DNA of 64,000 nucleotides from the NCBI GenBank assembly GCA_039000515.1, contig JBCFYV010000012.1, forward strand, positions 118,535,148-118,599,147, in the 5' to 3' direction. Below the pieces are notes generated by a model that did not search any database, was not told the origin of the DNA, and was given only the letters and a program-made list of their open reading frames with translations. The position numbers and the translations under genes are program-made. The number at the start of each line of letters is the position of its first letter. Position 1 is the stretch's first letter. Positions 33,101 through 44,235 of this stretch are shown here, one piece after another. The stretch comes from Timema cristinae (taxonomy: Eukaryota > Arthropoda > Insecta > Phasmatodea > Timematidae).

Positions 33101-33820
33101 CCATGACTTCTTTGGTGCTGACTGACAGCTCACGGCTTTGAAAAGTTACCAGACCAAATTATCTATCACTACGCCAAACCATATGATCTGCAAAAACATG
33201 TGTTTAGCAGCTGTAAATTCTGAGAGTCAAAATTTAGGTATATACCGAAATGTTGACTGTCAGAAGTCAGCTGTGAGTTGTCAGTCAGCACCAAAAAAGC
33301 CATGGGGCTACTGTAGGGTCAAATAAAACAATACGTACGACAACACCACATGCGTGGAACTAAACCGATGTTTCCGAATCAAGCTGGCCTTGTGCCTAGT
33401 GATCTCTAGTGACAATAATATGATAGTTTGCCAACCATAGAGAGATAGGAGCGCTTAATTTTTTTTCTAGCATTATGCTTAATTTTTTATTATTTTAAAT
33501 AATCAAAGTACACGCCGCTGTTTAAGAATGTATAGTAAAAACGACGAAAATACATATCTGTCAAAATATGCCAAAAGGCTGCAGGTACCCCATGCCTGTT
33601 ACAAAGCATTTCAAGGAATTGTTTGCCACATTCGTTGAGTTACCTAACTATTTAATAATATAATCTCTTTTGTTATTAAAATACATTTTTCTGAAATGGA
33701 ATCTTTTGTTTTCCAGAGGTGCATGAAGTAGTGGACGCCATTATCTTCCTACTCAGTGACAAATCCTCCATGATAAGCGGAATCAGCCTTCCAGTTGACG
33801 GCGGATTCCTCGCCTGCTAA
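27124..33820 (+). CDS. DCXR: Dicarbonyl/L-xylulose reductase (DCXR type), 5 exons
   Basis: Exons 27124-27175, 28708-28966, 29815-29929, 30593-30802 and 33717-33820 encode about 246 aa once one lost base is allowed; human DCXR has 244. It is a short-chain dehydrogenase that reduces L-xylulose and dicarbonyls with NADPH, probably as a cytosolic or membrane-associated tetramer (family knowledge). Visible landmarks are TGAGQGIG (residues 13-20), SRTKK at 38-42 as an NADPH-type cofactor loop, LVNNAA at 82-87, catalytic N109, S138, Y151 and K155 (YCGTK), [14 protein letters not shown], and the end [11 protein letters not shown] matching the family. All junction phases agree. Intron 3 uses a GC donor, and exon 4 has a 1-nt deletion near 30682. 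Introns hold several SINEs. Confidence 0.92.
27540..27790 (+). mobile_element. SINE family A, 5'-truncated
   Basis: TCTCGAATGGACTGCCGCTG, B-box region GGTTTAAATCCCAG, AATGCGGTTACACTCCC, and an altered end ACATGCGAACAAGTAGTAGG. Confidence 0.7.
27852..28070 (-). mobile_element. SINE family B
   Basis: ATGGTAGGGTGATTGTGAGA, ACCACGGTGGAGGTCTGCAT, CACATTCACAAGATGTCTTG, GGATTGAACCCCGGAG, CCCCTAGACCACCAGGTCAC. The usual CTTACTACCCGTTCGG end is missing. Confidence 0.85.
28490..28655 (-). mobile_element. SINE family A, 5' part
   Basis: Reverse orientation: AAAATCATCCTAACTACACC, TGACCGGGATTCGAACCCAG, then TTAGACCATATGGCGACC. It ends about 50 bp before DCXR exon 2. Confidence 0.7.
28708..28966 (+). CDS. 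DCXR: DCXR exon 2
   Basis: Acceptor CTAACTCTGGAACAG; encodes [20 protein letters not shown], then the cofactor loop [33 protein letters not shown] and [20 protein letters not shown]; donor GTAAGT. Confidence 0.92.
29429..29690 (+). mobile_element. SINE family A
   Basis: CAGTGGTCATGTGGTCTAAC head, B box GAGGTTCGAATCTCGGTCAG, ACAAATGCGGGTAGACTTCC, end AATCTGAATGGGCAGTAAG; intron 2 of DCXR. Confidence 0.85.
29815..29929 (+). CDS. DCXR: DCXR exon 3
   Basis: Acceptor TTCTGTTCATAG; encodes [20 protein letters not shown], then [18 protein letters not shown] with catalytic Asn and Ser; the donor is AAG|GCAAGA, the consensus form of a GC-AG intron. Confidence 0.9.
30285..30465 (+). mobile_element. 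SINE family A fragment
   Basis: GCAAATGTGGGTACACTTCC, TCTGAATTTAACCTTCCTCA, TAGTACATAAGTGTATAATC and GAACAGGTGCAC; a further decayed head occurs near 30040-30130. Confidence 0.65.
30593..30802 (+). CDS. DCXR: DCXR exon 4 with a 1-nt deletion
   Basis: Acceptor GACCTCCCGTAG. The first part reads [20 protein letters not shown] and [11 protein letters not shown]. After the AAAA at 30682-30685 the frame moves by one and continues [20 protein letters not shown] to KIPLGRFA, donor GCAG|GTGAGG. With one more A the exon is in phase with exon 5, and the total CDS becomes a multiple of three. Confidence 0.88.
30885..31100 (+). mobile_element. SINE family A
   Basis: CCCGCTTCGGTAGTTGAATG head, GACTGGTGTAGTGAGAGC, AACATGCAAATGCAGGTCCA, end AACCCGAATGGGTAGTATGA. 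Confidence 0.75.
31101..33085. other. AT-rich intron 4 of DCXR
   Basis: No exon-like island. 31870-32040 is a patch rich in the motif TACAGT/ACTGTA and in self-complementary words (GTACAGTTGTACTGTACTGT), able to form many small hairpins. Confidence 0.6.
33089..33317. mobile_element. Short inverted-repeat element
   Basis: CTACAGTAGCCCCATG at 33090 and CATGGGGCTACTGTAG at 33300 are perfect inverted ends, and an inner pair TGGTGCTGACTGACA / TGTCAGTCAGCACCA-type continues the arms to about 45 bp. Size about 228 bp, non-coding, DCXR intron 4. Confidence 0.75.
33717..33820 (+). CDS. DCXR: DCXR exon 5
   Basis: Acceptor TTTTGTTTTCCAG; encodes [20 protein letters not shown], then [13 protein letters not shown] and TAA. 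The C-terminal Cys is as in the vertebrate enzyme. Confidence 0.92.
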
Positions 33821-34196
33821 AACGAGCCTCAGAACTTTCAGGCTAGGGATGGACATCTAATCTAGTCTGTTAAACATAAATAATACAAACATAAACTGTA
33901 AAACATGGGTTTTTTTTCAAATCATTTAAATAATTAAGGACTTTTGTAAGGAGACAAAAGTCTAAACACTACCATTTGTATACATTAATTATAGATGAGG
34001 TGCCTTAAATACCAGTAAAAAAATAACATTGATGATTGAAAACAATTAAACATCTAAAACACACACACATATATTATACAGGCGAAGCTTATTTCCCCTG
34101 TTGTTTAAAATGAGTTGATATTTGGTTGTTGTGTATAAAAAATGTTTGTTTTTTGAGAAAAAAATATTTGCATGTATTGTAATTCAAGTAAATATG

Positions 34197-34202
34197 AATA
34201 AA
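34197..34202 (+). terminator. Poly(A) signal AATAAA of DCXR
   Basis: First clean AATAAA in the 3' UTR that is not in an A-rich run, 377 bp past the stop codon. Confidence 0.45.
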
Positions 34203-34256
34203 AGTTTAGTTAGTAATGATTGGCACTATTGTCTAAACCACACATGGTGTATTATC

Positions 34257-34428
34257 TAGGAACATGCGAGACTCGAAAATTCAAGAAAAAAATAATCTCG
34301 ATCTAATCTCAAAAGTTAAAAAATTAAAAAAAGAAGCAAATAATGGCCCTAAAAAATTATAAAACCAAACCGGAAATTTATTATTTCCAATAATATCATA
34401 ACGACCCGAAAATAGGCAGAATTACCTA

Positions 34429-34461
<33 letters not shown>

Positions 34462-34815
34462 GCCTTCATTAAGAAATGTTTTGGTTATAAATATTGTTTT
34501 TCAATATCAGACTTTGACAATATAAGCTTTTACAATACAAAGTTAAATTATAAATGATCATTGTAACTACCTATCACTATTTTATTAATTGTATTTAAAA
34601 TGTGTACGGTTATATCTCAAGTGTTTGAATGAACCATATATATAAGACAATCTAAATCAAGCGCCAGCTCAAATGTCAAAAAGAAACTCTATAAACTATA
34701 TATTTACTTTAATAAACATAATCTAAATTTTTTTACTTTCAAACGGCGTTGTCTTGTTCTCGATACTTTTTTATGTTCTTGTCTCTCTTGAAAAAATTGT
34801 TCTCGCACATCCCTA
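34257..34815. mobile_element. Non-autonomous hAT element, 559 bp
   Basis: Ends TAGGAACATGCGAGAC and (reverse complement) TAGGGATGTGCGAGAAC form terminal inverted repeats. Flanks GTATTATC and GTACTATA are an 8-bp target duplication with two mismatches. The interior is homologous to the outer element at 47160-52716. Contains a C17 then A9 run at 34430-34457. Confidence 0.8.
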
Positions 34816-35061
34816 GTACTATACCTGGACATCTAGTGTTTGGATTCTGACCAGCTCATTAGTCACCTGAATCACTTTAGATATGTGTGTGTTTGGGCGC
34901 CAGGTAGGTACATCTCCTACCAACGTTTTATGATCAGGTTATTAACACAAATAAAATGAATATTATATTATATAATTTAGTTGTTGAAATACTTATTTGA
35001 GGTTACCATTATTATGAATCACTATTTCCGTCTCTTGGGACCGCCAAAATGTGAGTCTGAG

Positions 35062-35831
35062 GAATTACTTCCCTTCTATAGCGGTCAACTGCTCTTAATG
35101 ACAAGTCGTTAGGTGGCTGGAATTACTTCCCTTCTATAGCGGTCAACTGCTCTTAATGACTCAAGTCGTTAGGTGGCTGGAATTACTTCCCTTCTATAGC
35201 GGTCAACTGCTCTTAATGACTCAAGTCGTTAGGTGGCTGGAATTACTTCCCTTCTATAGCGGTCAACTGCTCTTAATGACAAGTCGTTGGTGCTGGAATT
35301 ACTTCCCTTCTATAGCGGTCAACTGCTCTTAATGACTCAAGTCGGTAGGTGGCTGGAATTACTTCCCTTCTATAGCGGTCAACTGCTCTTAATGACTCAA
35401 GTCGTTAGGTGGCTGGAATTACTTCCCTTCTATAGCGGTCAACTGCTCTTAATGACTCAAGTCGTTAGGTGGCTGGAATTACTTCCCTTCTATAGCGGTC
35501 AACTGCTCTTAATGACTCAAGTCGTTAGGTGGCTGGAATTACTTCCCTTCTATAGCGGTCAACTGCTCTTAATGACTCAAGTCGTTAGGTGGCTGGAATT
35601 ACTTCCCTTCTATAGCGGTCAACTGCTCTTAATGACAAGTCGTTAGGTGGCTGGAATTACTTCCCTTCTATAGCGGTCAACTGCTCTTAATGACTCAAGT
35701 CGTTAGGTGGCTGGAATTACTTCCCTTCTATAGCGGTCAACTGCTCTTAATGACTCAAGTCGTTAGGTGGCTGGAATTACTTCCCTTCTATAGCGGTCAA
35801 CTGCTCTTAATGACTCAAGTCGTTAGGTGGC
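35062..35831 (+). repeat. 60-bp tandem array, near identical
   Basis: Thirteen copies of a 60-bp unit starting GGAATTACTTCCCTTCTATA and ending AAGTCGTTAGGTGGCT. Copies are almost base-perfect; the main variants lack CTC (GACAAGTCG). Because 60 is a multiple of three the array reads open, but the 20-residue product is an artefact of the repeat. Confidence 0.97.
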
Positions 35832-35943
35832 TTGCTACTCAAAAAAGAGTCCACCAATGAGATTTTAGCTTGGCCTGATTTATTGTCTAAACTGTGCCAA
35901 GGGTTTGCGTGCTTTCACTTAAAAAAAAAACTTCGCCACTTTA

Positions 35944-36180
35944 TCTCGCTCAGTAGTGTGTCTTTCTATTGAGATAGGAGATAAAGGTCCCGAGTTCAAT
36001 TCCTAGCATGGCCGAAAAATTTATTATTGGTAAAATGTGTGTTTCCTCTTTACACAATGTTAATTTACAGCAAGGAGACTGGATGTTATGTCTGTTTTAG
36101 ATTGACGTTTGTCATGTGCTGACATCAGTCGGATCAGTGTGTAAATGTTGAATACCTTAAATAATAATAATAAAAAAATG
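35944..36180 (+). mobile_element. SINE family C
   Basis: Decayed B box GAGTTCAATTCCTAGCATGG, AAAAATTTATTATTGG, GGAGACTGGATGTTATGTCT, GTGCTGACATCAGTCGGATC and (AATAAT)n tail. Confidence 0.8.
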
Positions 36181-36298
36181 TAATCGGTTGGATGGGTTTG
36201 AATCTTTTTTAAGACCAATTCATTCCCAAAGTTTAGGATATTTTTCTATATCAGGGTGGTAAACAACCAATTAAACTATTGTCATTATCAGAGCTATA

Positions 36299-37144
36299 TT
36301 AACCCTTTGAGTTCACAAAAAAAAAAAAATTGCTAAAAGTGCCAAGCTATTTTGCTGAAAAATACAGGATTTTGTTTAGATTTATAAACTTATTAGTCTT
36401 TGAACTTCTAGCTAACATGCTTGCCAATCCAATGATATTACACATATAGTTTTTTACTGTTTTATCTAACATTAATTTTTGAGCATTGAAATTTTAAATA
36501 GTTTGAAATAGAATAAATCACTGAAAAGAAACACAAAAAAAAACTATGTAAATAACATTTACAAAAAACAAACTAACTTTAGATTTTACACTAAAATTGG
36601 TTTATGCATAGCAGCTGTTTCAATGACCTTCACTATAGCACTGCTATAGTAAAATAAAGTCTAAAATAAATAATTGGCTTGGAATCAGAAGGGTTGGGGA
36701 CTCAAACCTGGTATTTTTGCATAAATATGAAGAGGTTGGGGGGTGGATTTCATCCTAATAGGAATCACTAATATTCAGACTCGTGTTATCAATGTCAGCT
36801 GCCACTCTTACTTGTTTCGATCTTACAAATTGGTCACACTCGCTTGAGCTATCAATAAATATTGCAAGTATTTCTAGGTCTTGAATCACAACTTTCCTCT
36901 TAGTAGCCATGTTTACAAACAAGGGCAAAGATAAAACTCATAAAACTAGAAAATAATTTTCATATTCGTATTTCAAAACTCTAAGTGCAAAGACAAATAA
37001 ATTTAGCTTGAACATATGAGAATACAGTGGAAATAAAATCTACCCTATCTGTTGACTTAACACTGAACTAAGAGCTCGAAAATCTGGGATCGCTGTGAGC
37101 AACGCTGGCAATTTTAGCAATCTAAGGAGACAGGATGAGGTTAA
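36299..37144 (-). mobile_element. Possible piggyBac-like fragment at TTAA
   Basis: Bounded by TTAACCCTTTGAG and, inverted, TTAACCTCATCC, with a shared inner block TTGCTAAAAxTGCCA. On the minus strand a frame from 36911 reads MATKRKVVIQDLEILAIF, resembling a transposase N-terminus, followed by stops. Ends match only partly, so the call is tentative. Confidence 0.35.
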
Positions 37145-37429
37145 ATTTCAAGCAAGGTGGTGAGCCAACATTAAAGGGTAAGGTGCAAAACAAACAAAAT
37201 TTAGGCCCACACCCAACTCTTTGTCGATTAAATGGGGTAAATCCTGAAAGTAACTTACGATCTAGTGTGGCACGGAAGTAGGGGGGGGTTAAGGGAACTT
37301 GCGTTTGCGCAGCCGCTTAGTGCGACTTAGTACACATCTAGCAGTGTTAGAGTAAACTTTACATCGCTGCCATTCAAAATACAGTTAGCTTTGAGGTACA
37401 CTCAGTGATAAGATTTCTCTTAGTCAAAT

Positions 37430-38300
37430 CATCATGAATGAGACAATGGTGCTGTATGTTAAAAAATGAGCGGACCAATGTCCAACGATGAGGGAAAGGA
37501 GTGGCCGTCTGACAACGGTGAATGATGAACTGGCTCAGAAGATTAATGAAAAAATTTGAGAGAACCGTAAATTACCATTTCAGAGCTTTCTCGTATGTTA
37601 TTGCAGATCTCTTATACTGTTATTCATGAAGTAATAAGTGAAACATTAGGCTACTGGAAGTTTTGTGGGCCGTGGATACCTAAATTGCTTTCAGAACAAC
37701 ACAAACAAAATGAACGGGGTCGGCTTTCACCTTCCTTGAGCGTTACAACAGGTGAGACTTGTGTCTAATATGTAAATGTAGGAACCGAAAATCACTAGCC
37801 AAGAAAACCAAAATAGTTCCGGCAAACTTTCTGTGCCAGGAAACTTATGGCAACTGTCTTTTGAGACAGAAGTGGAGTATTGTCAGGTGATTTAATGGAA
37901 ACGAGGCTTCATAATCAACGCAGAGGTTTATTGTCATCTACACTAAAGTTAAGGAGGCCATTAAGTATACACATCACAGCATGCTCAACTCTGGGTTGTA
38001 TTTCTTGCACGGTAACGCCCACCCACTTAGTGCCGTGCGTAGTTGACCCCTGCTCCAAACATTCAATTAGACATTATTTGATCACTGCCATACAGTCCCG
38101 AGTGATTGCACATGAAGAAATGGCTTGTATTGCAGCACTTTGATGACGACAAGTTGCAGCCCAGTATTGAGTGGCTCCCTTCGCAGACGGCAGAATTCTA
38201 TGATGATGAAATACAAAAGCTTGTAAAACGTTACTAGTGTCTCAATTTGGCTGGTGAATATATATCGAAAAATAGTGCAAAGTTGTTATTGTAAGTTGTT
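37430..38300 (+). pseudogene. Mariner-like transposase relic
   Basis: In shifting frames: RSGRLTTVNDELAQKINEKI (helix-turn-helix linker), INAEVYC, RRGLLSS-like, GLYFLHGNAHP (the catalytic HDNARPH region, decayed) and WLPSQTAEFYDDEIQKLVKR with LNLAGEYISKN at the C-terminus. Many stops and shifts; inactive. Confidence 0.7.
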
Positions 38301-39887
38301 TATATAAAATATCTACAACGGTATTAATTTTTTTTTTAGTGACCAAATGCTCTCGTAATAAAATTAAACTAAATATTTACCAGAACACAGATTAGCAACA
38401 GAATAATATTAAACTTTCAAAGAAACAGAGACAGGCAAAAAACATATCAAATAAATGTACCATTGCAACCAAACACAAATGCTTAAAATTATTTAGCTGT
38501 GGCATTCAACCTGAGAAATGGGCCATTTAATAATTATTGTTTTTAATCTTTAATATTCCTAAGGTTCCTTTTGTTTTTTAAACTTTGAGTTGGAATTTTA
38601 AAGATTTTTAATATGCCATTTTTGCTTCATAATAATCATGAGCAACAAATATATGACATTTTAACCAAAATTTCATCTCACGACCTGTAGGAATCCTGGG
38701 GAAATAGTTTTCACTTTTTCAACACACCAACTAAGGTTTGTTGAGTGGTAGGCCGACAATATTAGTTTGAGTGTGAAAAACATCTTTTGACTTGGCAGTA
38801 AACGGGTTTTATCTTTATACATATAATGGAAAAAAACAAACTATAAATTTCACCAATTTTTAATCTTTTTTCCTTCTATTTACATAAATGTTAAGAACAA
38901 TATTCACTAGCACAGCTTTTATTCTTAATAGTCTTTTATAATGTAAAAAAAATATGCGTCATTTACAATACAAACAGCAAATAAAACCTAAACATACAAA
39001 AAAAAAGTTGTCTAATACCCTTTTACAAAACAAAATATTATGAATTCGAAATAATTGCTTAAAAGTGAACTGGATCATCCAGTATTTATAATGATTTGTT
39101 TTACTATCACCTCATATATGTAACTATCACAACGGAAAATACTTTCTCGCGCATACAGACATAAATACTGACATATATTCCAATACCTATTTTATTTCAA
39201 ATCTGGAATTCAATAACACAAACTGAATCTTTGAGAAATTATCCTCATACATGAAGTTGATTTTTATAAAGGTTTGATGATACAAATTATTAATTTATTT
39301 TTCATAGTAATTACCTTATAAAAAGAAACAAAATGGATACTTTGAAATAATTATTTTCTTACAATTTTGTATTTTTTTTTATGTTTATAAAGGAAACTAA
39401 TATCATTGCCAAATAATTCAAATCTCGACAATTTTAACAATAAAGTTTATTTCAATTAAAGGCTTTTTAAATTTCATTTTGAGATTTTTTTCCTTCTGAT
39501 ATTTAAGACTAGCATTCACATGTTTGTTTACAGGGCTAATAATTTTTTAAATTTCACACCTCTGTGTGCATTAGATACCGCGCAATGCTGATGACAGACA
39601 AAAACTTTATTTTATTAAAATAGATTCATTATTTAGTTCTTATTCTTGTTGTCATTTTGAGTTTCTCTATCATTTCAACATTTTTGTTTAGGGGTTTGAC
39701 TTCATACCTTACGTTTAAAAAAAACCACTCACATTCTATTCAATAAATGACTAAAAAGAGAAATAAGAGCATGTTTTTATCAAAAACTTCAAAGCATTTA
39801 AATATCCACATTTAAAGACACAAGTACAGTAAACACTCACTCTGTTGTGGTTATCTGACTCACAATTTTATTTTATATACTAGACAG
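38301..39887. other. AT-rich intergenic DNA
   Basis: No coding islands, tRNA-like segments or clear inverted repeats seen. Confidence 0.55.
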
Positions 39888-40238
39888 TAGGAGTGTGTAA
39901 AGGTCATTTTTCAATTCTAAGCGAAATTGAATCGAATAATATGAAATACTCCCAAAGACAAATGTTGGAACAAAAAAATATTTGTTACATACCTTTATAA
40001 TTTTAGTAAAAAATATTATTTACAAATGTTATATTGCAAATATGATTCATATATTTATTCTATACTGATGAATTACATTAATATCCACAAAATGTAATTT
40101 AATAATTTTAGATGTTTATCCTTGTTTTAATATTAAAGCTTTTTTTATATTGGCAGAGCTTTATAATTTTCTAATCTGAAATTTTACTTTTGAATTGAAG
40201 TCAAGGCTGACACATTTTCTAGGCTTTGCACACCCCTA
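39888..40238. mobile_element. Short hAT-like non-autonomous element
   Basis: Left end TAGGAGTGTGTAAAGGTCAT and right end TTTGCACACCCCTA are inverted, and the right 100 bp (TTTTGAATTGAAGTCAAGGC) also resembles 23110-23170. Flanking 8-mers do not match, so the target duplication is decayed or an end is misplaced. Confidence 0.6.
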
Positions 40239-41495
40239 CAAAAGGGGTGGCAGAGGGGTAGCGGGGAGGGAGGAAGCTGGTTTAAAAGGCTATGGCCATT
40301 CAACTGCCTTTAGTAAAATCACAATTCATCACCAAATTAAAACAAAAAATAATGCACATTTTAATTTGACATATGTACCAAGTCTACAAAAACACAGTAA
40401 GTTTAGTTTTAATTTATGACAGAGAGAAACCTTATATACATACAGTGTGACCATAAGGTCCTTAGTCTGTACTTTGTAGAATTTAGATAAACTTGAGCTT
40501 GTTAAGGGCCCTCATCACAGATGGCCACGGAAACCATTCACAGGAAACTAAATTAACACGGAGGTGCAAATGGAAATTAACGCATCAATGACAATACAGA
40601 AATATGTCCCTGTTTACTAAATGTATTAGATTTGTGCATTTATCATTATCACAAACATGAATTTATACAATAAAAGTTAAGGTCATACAAATCCAAATTT
40701 TCAACTAAATTTAATATAGTTGTACAAGTTATTTTTAATACGATAGAAGGAACGAGTGAGAGAATGTTTTTGGTCATGAAATATCTTATAATAAAATCAA
40801 ATTAATAAAATTCTTATTTTGAGATAAGCTTGGGAAACATTTTAAACTAGTCTGAATAGCTACTGAAATGCAATTCAAATGGAATTCAAGAGCACACACA
40901 CACCTAGTAAAAAAAAAAATTATGAAAATGTCGACTGCTGTAACCTAATTTGTTGAAATTGATTCATTTTAATGAATGTGATTAAACAAAGTATGATACT
41001 TTTCTGATATGTAAGGTAATAAATACCATGATTGAATAAATGGAGTGTATTCAAGAATGAAATATCTTGACAACAATATGGACAAGTACATTAAGCACAT
41101 ATGATTGAGGTTCCTGGAAACTACATAATGCATGTGGTTTACAAGACAAATGAAAACAATACATTCACATAAACTTGTGTGTTCCAAAATAATGTATGCC
41201 AAATTGATCTCTCACACACACTCGACAAATCTTCCTCTGCACGACAATTTAACTTAACCTTACACTTACCGGTCGCCGCGGCAATGTCCCCAAATTGTTC
41301 TCGACATATGCTCCTATCAAGAAAAAAGGGAGGGGGGGGGGCGGAGGTTACCAAAACAAGAGGTATGCAGCCACAAAGTTTGCATATTTTATGTTTAAGC
41401 TCTTGGAAAAAACCTCTTTTGTGGTACATTATTTTATACACGGAAGAAGGTTAAATCAAACATAAGCGCAATTACATTGACCAACACGTTAGAGA
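40239..41495. other. AT-rich DNA without recognised features
   Basis: Short open frames here have no codon bias. A G-rich run at 41330-41345 is low complexity. Confidence 0.5.
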
Positions 41496-41600
41496 TCTGA
41501 CTCACTTCAGTGGCCACATGGTCTAAGGCGTAATTCTTACAATAGACTAGAGTGCCGATGACAGGGAGATCAAGGTTAGTAAAAAGGAGGTTGTCTGGTT
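41496..41600 (+). mobile_element. SINE family A, 5' part only
   Basis: CTTCAGTGGCCACATGGTCT, then GACTAGAGTGCCGATGACAG, GGAGATCAAGGTT; interrupted within the B box at about 41578 by unrelated sequence. Confidence 0.6.
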
Positions 41601-42329
41601 CAAACGCGCATTGTTCTGCGCACAGAAGAAAGTGACGCGGGCAGTAGCCCTTCAGTAATATTTATTACATTATGTATTAGTTTACTTAACTTTATATTAT
41701 AAATGGTAAATTAAGTCTAATTTGTTAGCTTATTGTTAAGGTGGATAGTTGTAAACCAGTTTATATGGTGTTAAGTATTAACTACCTTTCAATTAATAAT
41801 TTTAAAAGATTGCTTTAATGTTATCAAAGACTGAGATACAAAAGTTGAAACAACCAACACCATGTGGCTTAGTCTCTTTTCCTCTTAAGTCTTTAAAGAT
41901 TTGAACTTGAATACACGCTTACTCCGCTGGTTATAGGAATAATACATACAGCTATAATTTCTCTAAAAGTTATTCTGTACAAGAGTTTCTGGGAGTTAAG
42001 CTAGTTGTGTTTCAAAATGGTGGTTTCAGAATAATTTCAAATACATAAATAGTTTATGGTGGTGATTATGTGAGTTATTCTTTTAGGAAGTATGTAGGCC
42101 TATACAGTTAGCTACGCCAATATGGTGCATAAAGTGATAGCCTGACTATTAATATGTTATGTTAGATAGCATAGTAAGAAAAAGGAAACTTTAGTCTTTC
42201 TGAAACAATTATAAATATTTCCTATTTCACATTATTAATTAATCAAAACAAAATATTGGACACAACATTACATCTCAAGGAAACGATGAAGTGTTTTTTA
42301 GTTAAATCAATTCATTTATTTAAGAAAGA

Positions 42330-42790
42330 ATGTGTAATTTAATCAAAGTCTTGAATGGAGCTCTTTCAAGATTTGAAGAAAAGCACGACTTTCATTATTT
42401 ATTAACTCATAGGCTTAATCAGGATGTGACAGACGGTCTATTGTCTGCGATTAAAACCGATAAATTAGCATCCCTCTCCTCTGATTATAATCAACTGTTT
42501 GTGCACTTCAATTTGTCACAAAGGACGATCAGGACCAGGGAATTGATGATCTTGAAAGAAGTGCACTTCGGTATTTAGCAGGATGGGTTTCGAAAAAACA
42601 CAACAAATTAGTCCCGCATCTCGGTAACTAACTGCACCTACAAACATGGGCCTGCATTTACTACACCTTTCTGGATTAGGTATTTGTCTTTTGGTGGCCT
42701 TTGCCTTGTCGAGCGGCTAACTGAAGAATTAAAGCTGAAAAGAAAATTAAGAGTATCGTGGTGCGGGACTCATTAAAGTACCCTTAATAA
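42330..42790 (+). pseudogene. P-element/THAP9-like transposase relic
   Basis: Reads FHYLLTHRLNQDVTDGLLSA, then in a shifted frame IDDLERSALRYLAGWVSKKH, and LQTWACIYYT, GGLCLVERLTEELKLKRKLR. The LTHRLNQDxxE and LxYLAGWVxxK motifs are from the C-terminal half of P-like and THAP9 transposases. Shifted and interrupted; inactive. Confidence 0.65.
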
Positions 42791-43318
42791 AAATAACCTA
42801 GTTAAAAAATCTTCCAGAATATTTATAAGTGTATGCTACCCAATAAGGTGTAAAATCAACTTTTAGTCACAGAACATCTATAATAATAAAACTTATTGAT
42901 GCCTATTCACATTAAATTCAATAAGTGTTATAAAAGTAATGATCCCCCCCTCCCTAAAAACACATTAAAAAGCACAAAAAGATTTTAAATCACAATAATT
43001 CAAATTTAAATATAAATTAAGCTCTGTTGACGATTTTTAAAATTTTATTTTAAAAGAGTAATATTCTAACAAAATTAAATGTGATTGAAAATATAAACAA
43101 GTACTGATATCAGACTCAAAAGTAACCTAACAAAAATTAATTTTCATTTTGCTGTATATTTGATTCATAGAGGCATGTAACTATTATAATTAAGTTTTAA
43201 TGAGACGATTACATCAGTTTTATAGACAACATAAATTAAATAATGAATCAGATAGCCGAAGCTATCATCTATGCATTTTGGTGAGGCTAGCACCTCTTAG
43301 ATATCATATCCTGAAAAT
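42791..43318. other. AT-rich DNA
   Basis: Nothing recognisable. Confidence 0.5.
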
Positions 43319-43605
43319 TGAAAAATGACACCTGGACACGGGAATCGAACCCGGGACCTTCGGCTTAGTACGCCGAGTCGCAGATTGCTGCGTTGTCTGA
43401 TGGCTGTGATCTTATATAATCACATGTTTATAAGCTGACGACTTCTGCACGTCCATCATAGACTCTGCCTTAAAATATGAGTGAAGAATGACCATGGGCA
43501 CGGGACGAATCCTGGATAGCTCAGTGGTAAGAGCATTGGCGTACTAAGCCGAAGATCCCGGGTTCGATTCCCGTGTCCAGGTGTCATTTTTCAATTTTCA
43601 GGATA
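43316..43605. repeat. Head-to-head pair of tRNA-like units
   Basis: TGACACCTGGACACGGGAAT at 43326 is the reverse complement of ATTCCCGTGTCCAGGTGTCA at 43566; the arms continue through GGGTTCGATTCCC and TACTAAGCCGAAGATC to the flanks ATATCCTGAAAATTG / CAATTTTCAGGATAT. The right unit has an acceptor-like stem CCTGGAT/GTCCAGG, a D arm GCTCAGTGGTAAGAGC and loop GTACTAA, but its T stem has a mismatch, so a SINE head is more likely than a functional tRNA. Confidence 0.75.
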
Positions 43606-43619
43606 TAAATTAAATAGTC

Positions 43620-43860
43620 AGAATCATAAGTTCATTTGGTAGCATGTCTGCACACCGAGTCGAAGGACTCGGGTTTGATTTCCGGCATGAACATAAAATA
43701 TATTGATTAAATGCAGGTTTCCCTTTTCACAGTGATTAATTACAGCCTGGGGGCTGGGTGTTGTGTCTGTTCTATTTTCAGGTTTTTTTTAGAAGTTGTA
43801 TTTTGATATAAACAGTCAGTTCAGAAAGTGCACGTTAAATGCCTCAAATAAATACCTAAT
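43620..43860 (+). mobile_element. SINE family C
   Basis: CACACCGAGTCGAAGGACTC then GGGTTTGATTTCCGGCATGA, CCTGGGGGCTGGGTGTTGTG, AACAGTCAGTTCAGAAAGTG, CACGTTAAATGCCTCAAATA. Confidence 0.85.
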
Positions 43861-44235
43861 TAATTTATTGTTACTAATATTATTTAATCCTAATAGTATA
43901 CAAACATATGATTCTTGAGCAACAAAAAATGAATTAGTGTGAGCAAAGGAAAGAAATTAAACACTCAAGTTGTCTCCTTTAAAACATGTTAGCATCCTTT
44001 AGTCGAGAATTTGATGTTACAATTATACATTGTATACCTATTTATCTTTTAATCCAAGGTTTAATTAATAGTTGTCATAGAAATAACCACTTGCTTGAAT
44101 ACAAAAACAAAATTATGTGTGTGTACAAACTTTAACCAAATAGAAATGACAAGTTTTCCATATGATTTCATGAGTGGTCAAGCTGGCAGGGGGCTACCAG
44201 TGACGTGACGTGACGCCTTCGTCTCTAGCTGTCTA

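Noticed and set aside
35287..35646. 119-codon open frame with a 20-residue repeat
   Set aside because: It exists only because the DNA unit is 60 bp; no start context, codon bias or splice sites.
43511..43584. tRNA gene (loop GTACTAA, anticodon ACT by position)
   Set aside because: The T stem is mismatched, the D-side spacing is off and an inverted partner lies 240 bp away; a SINE-type head is more likely. A serine tRNA would need a long variable arm that is absent.
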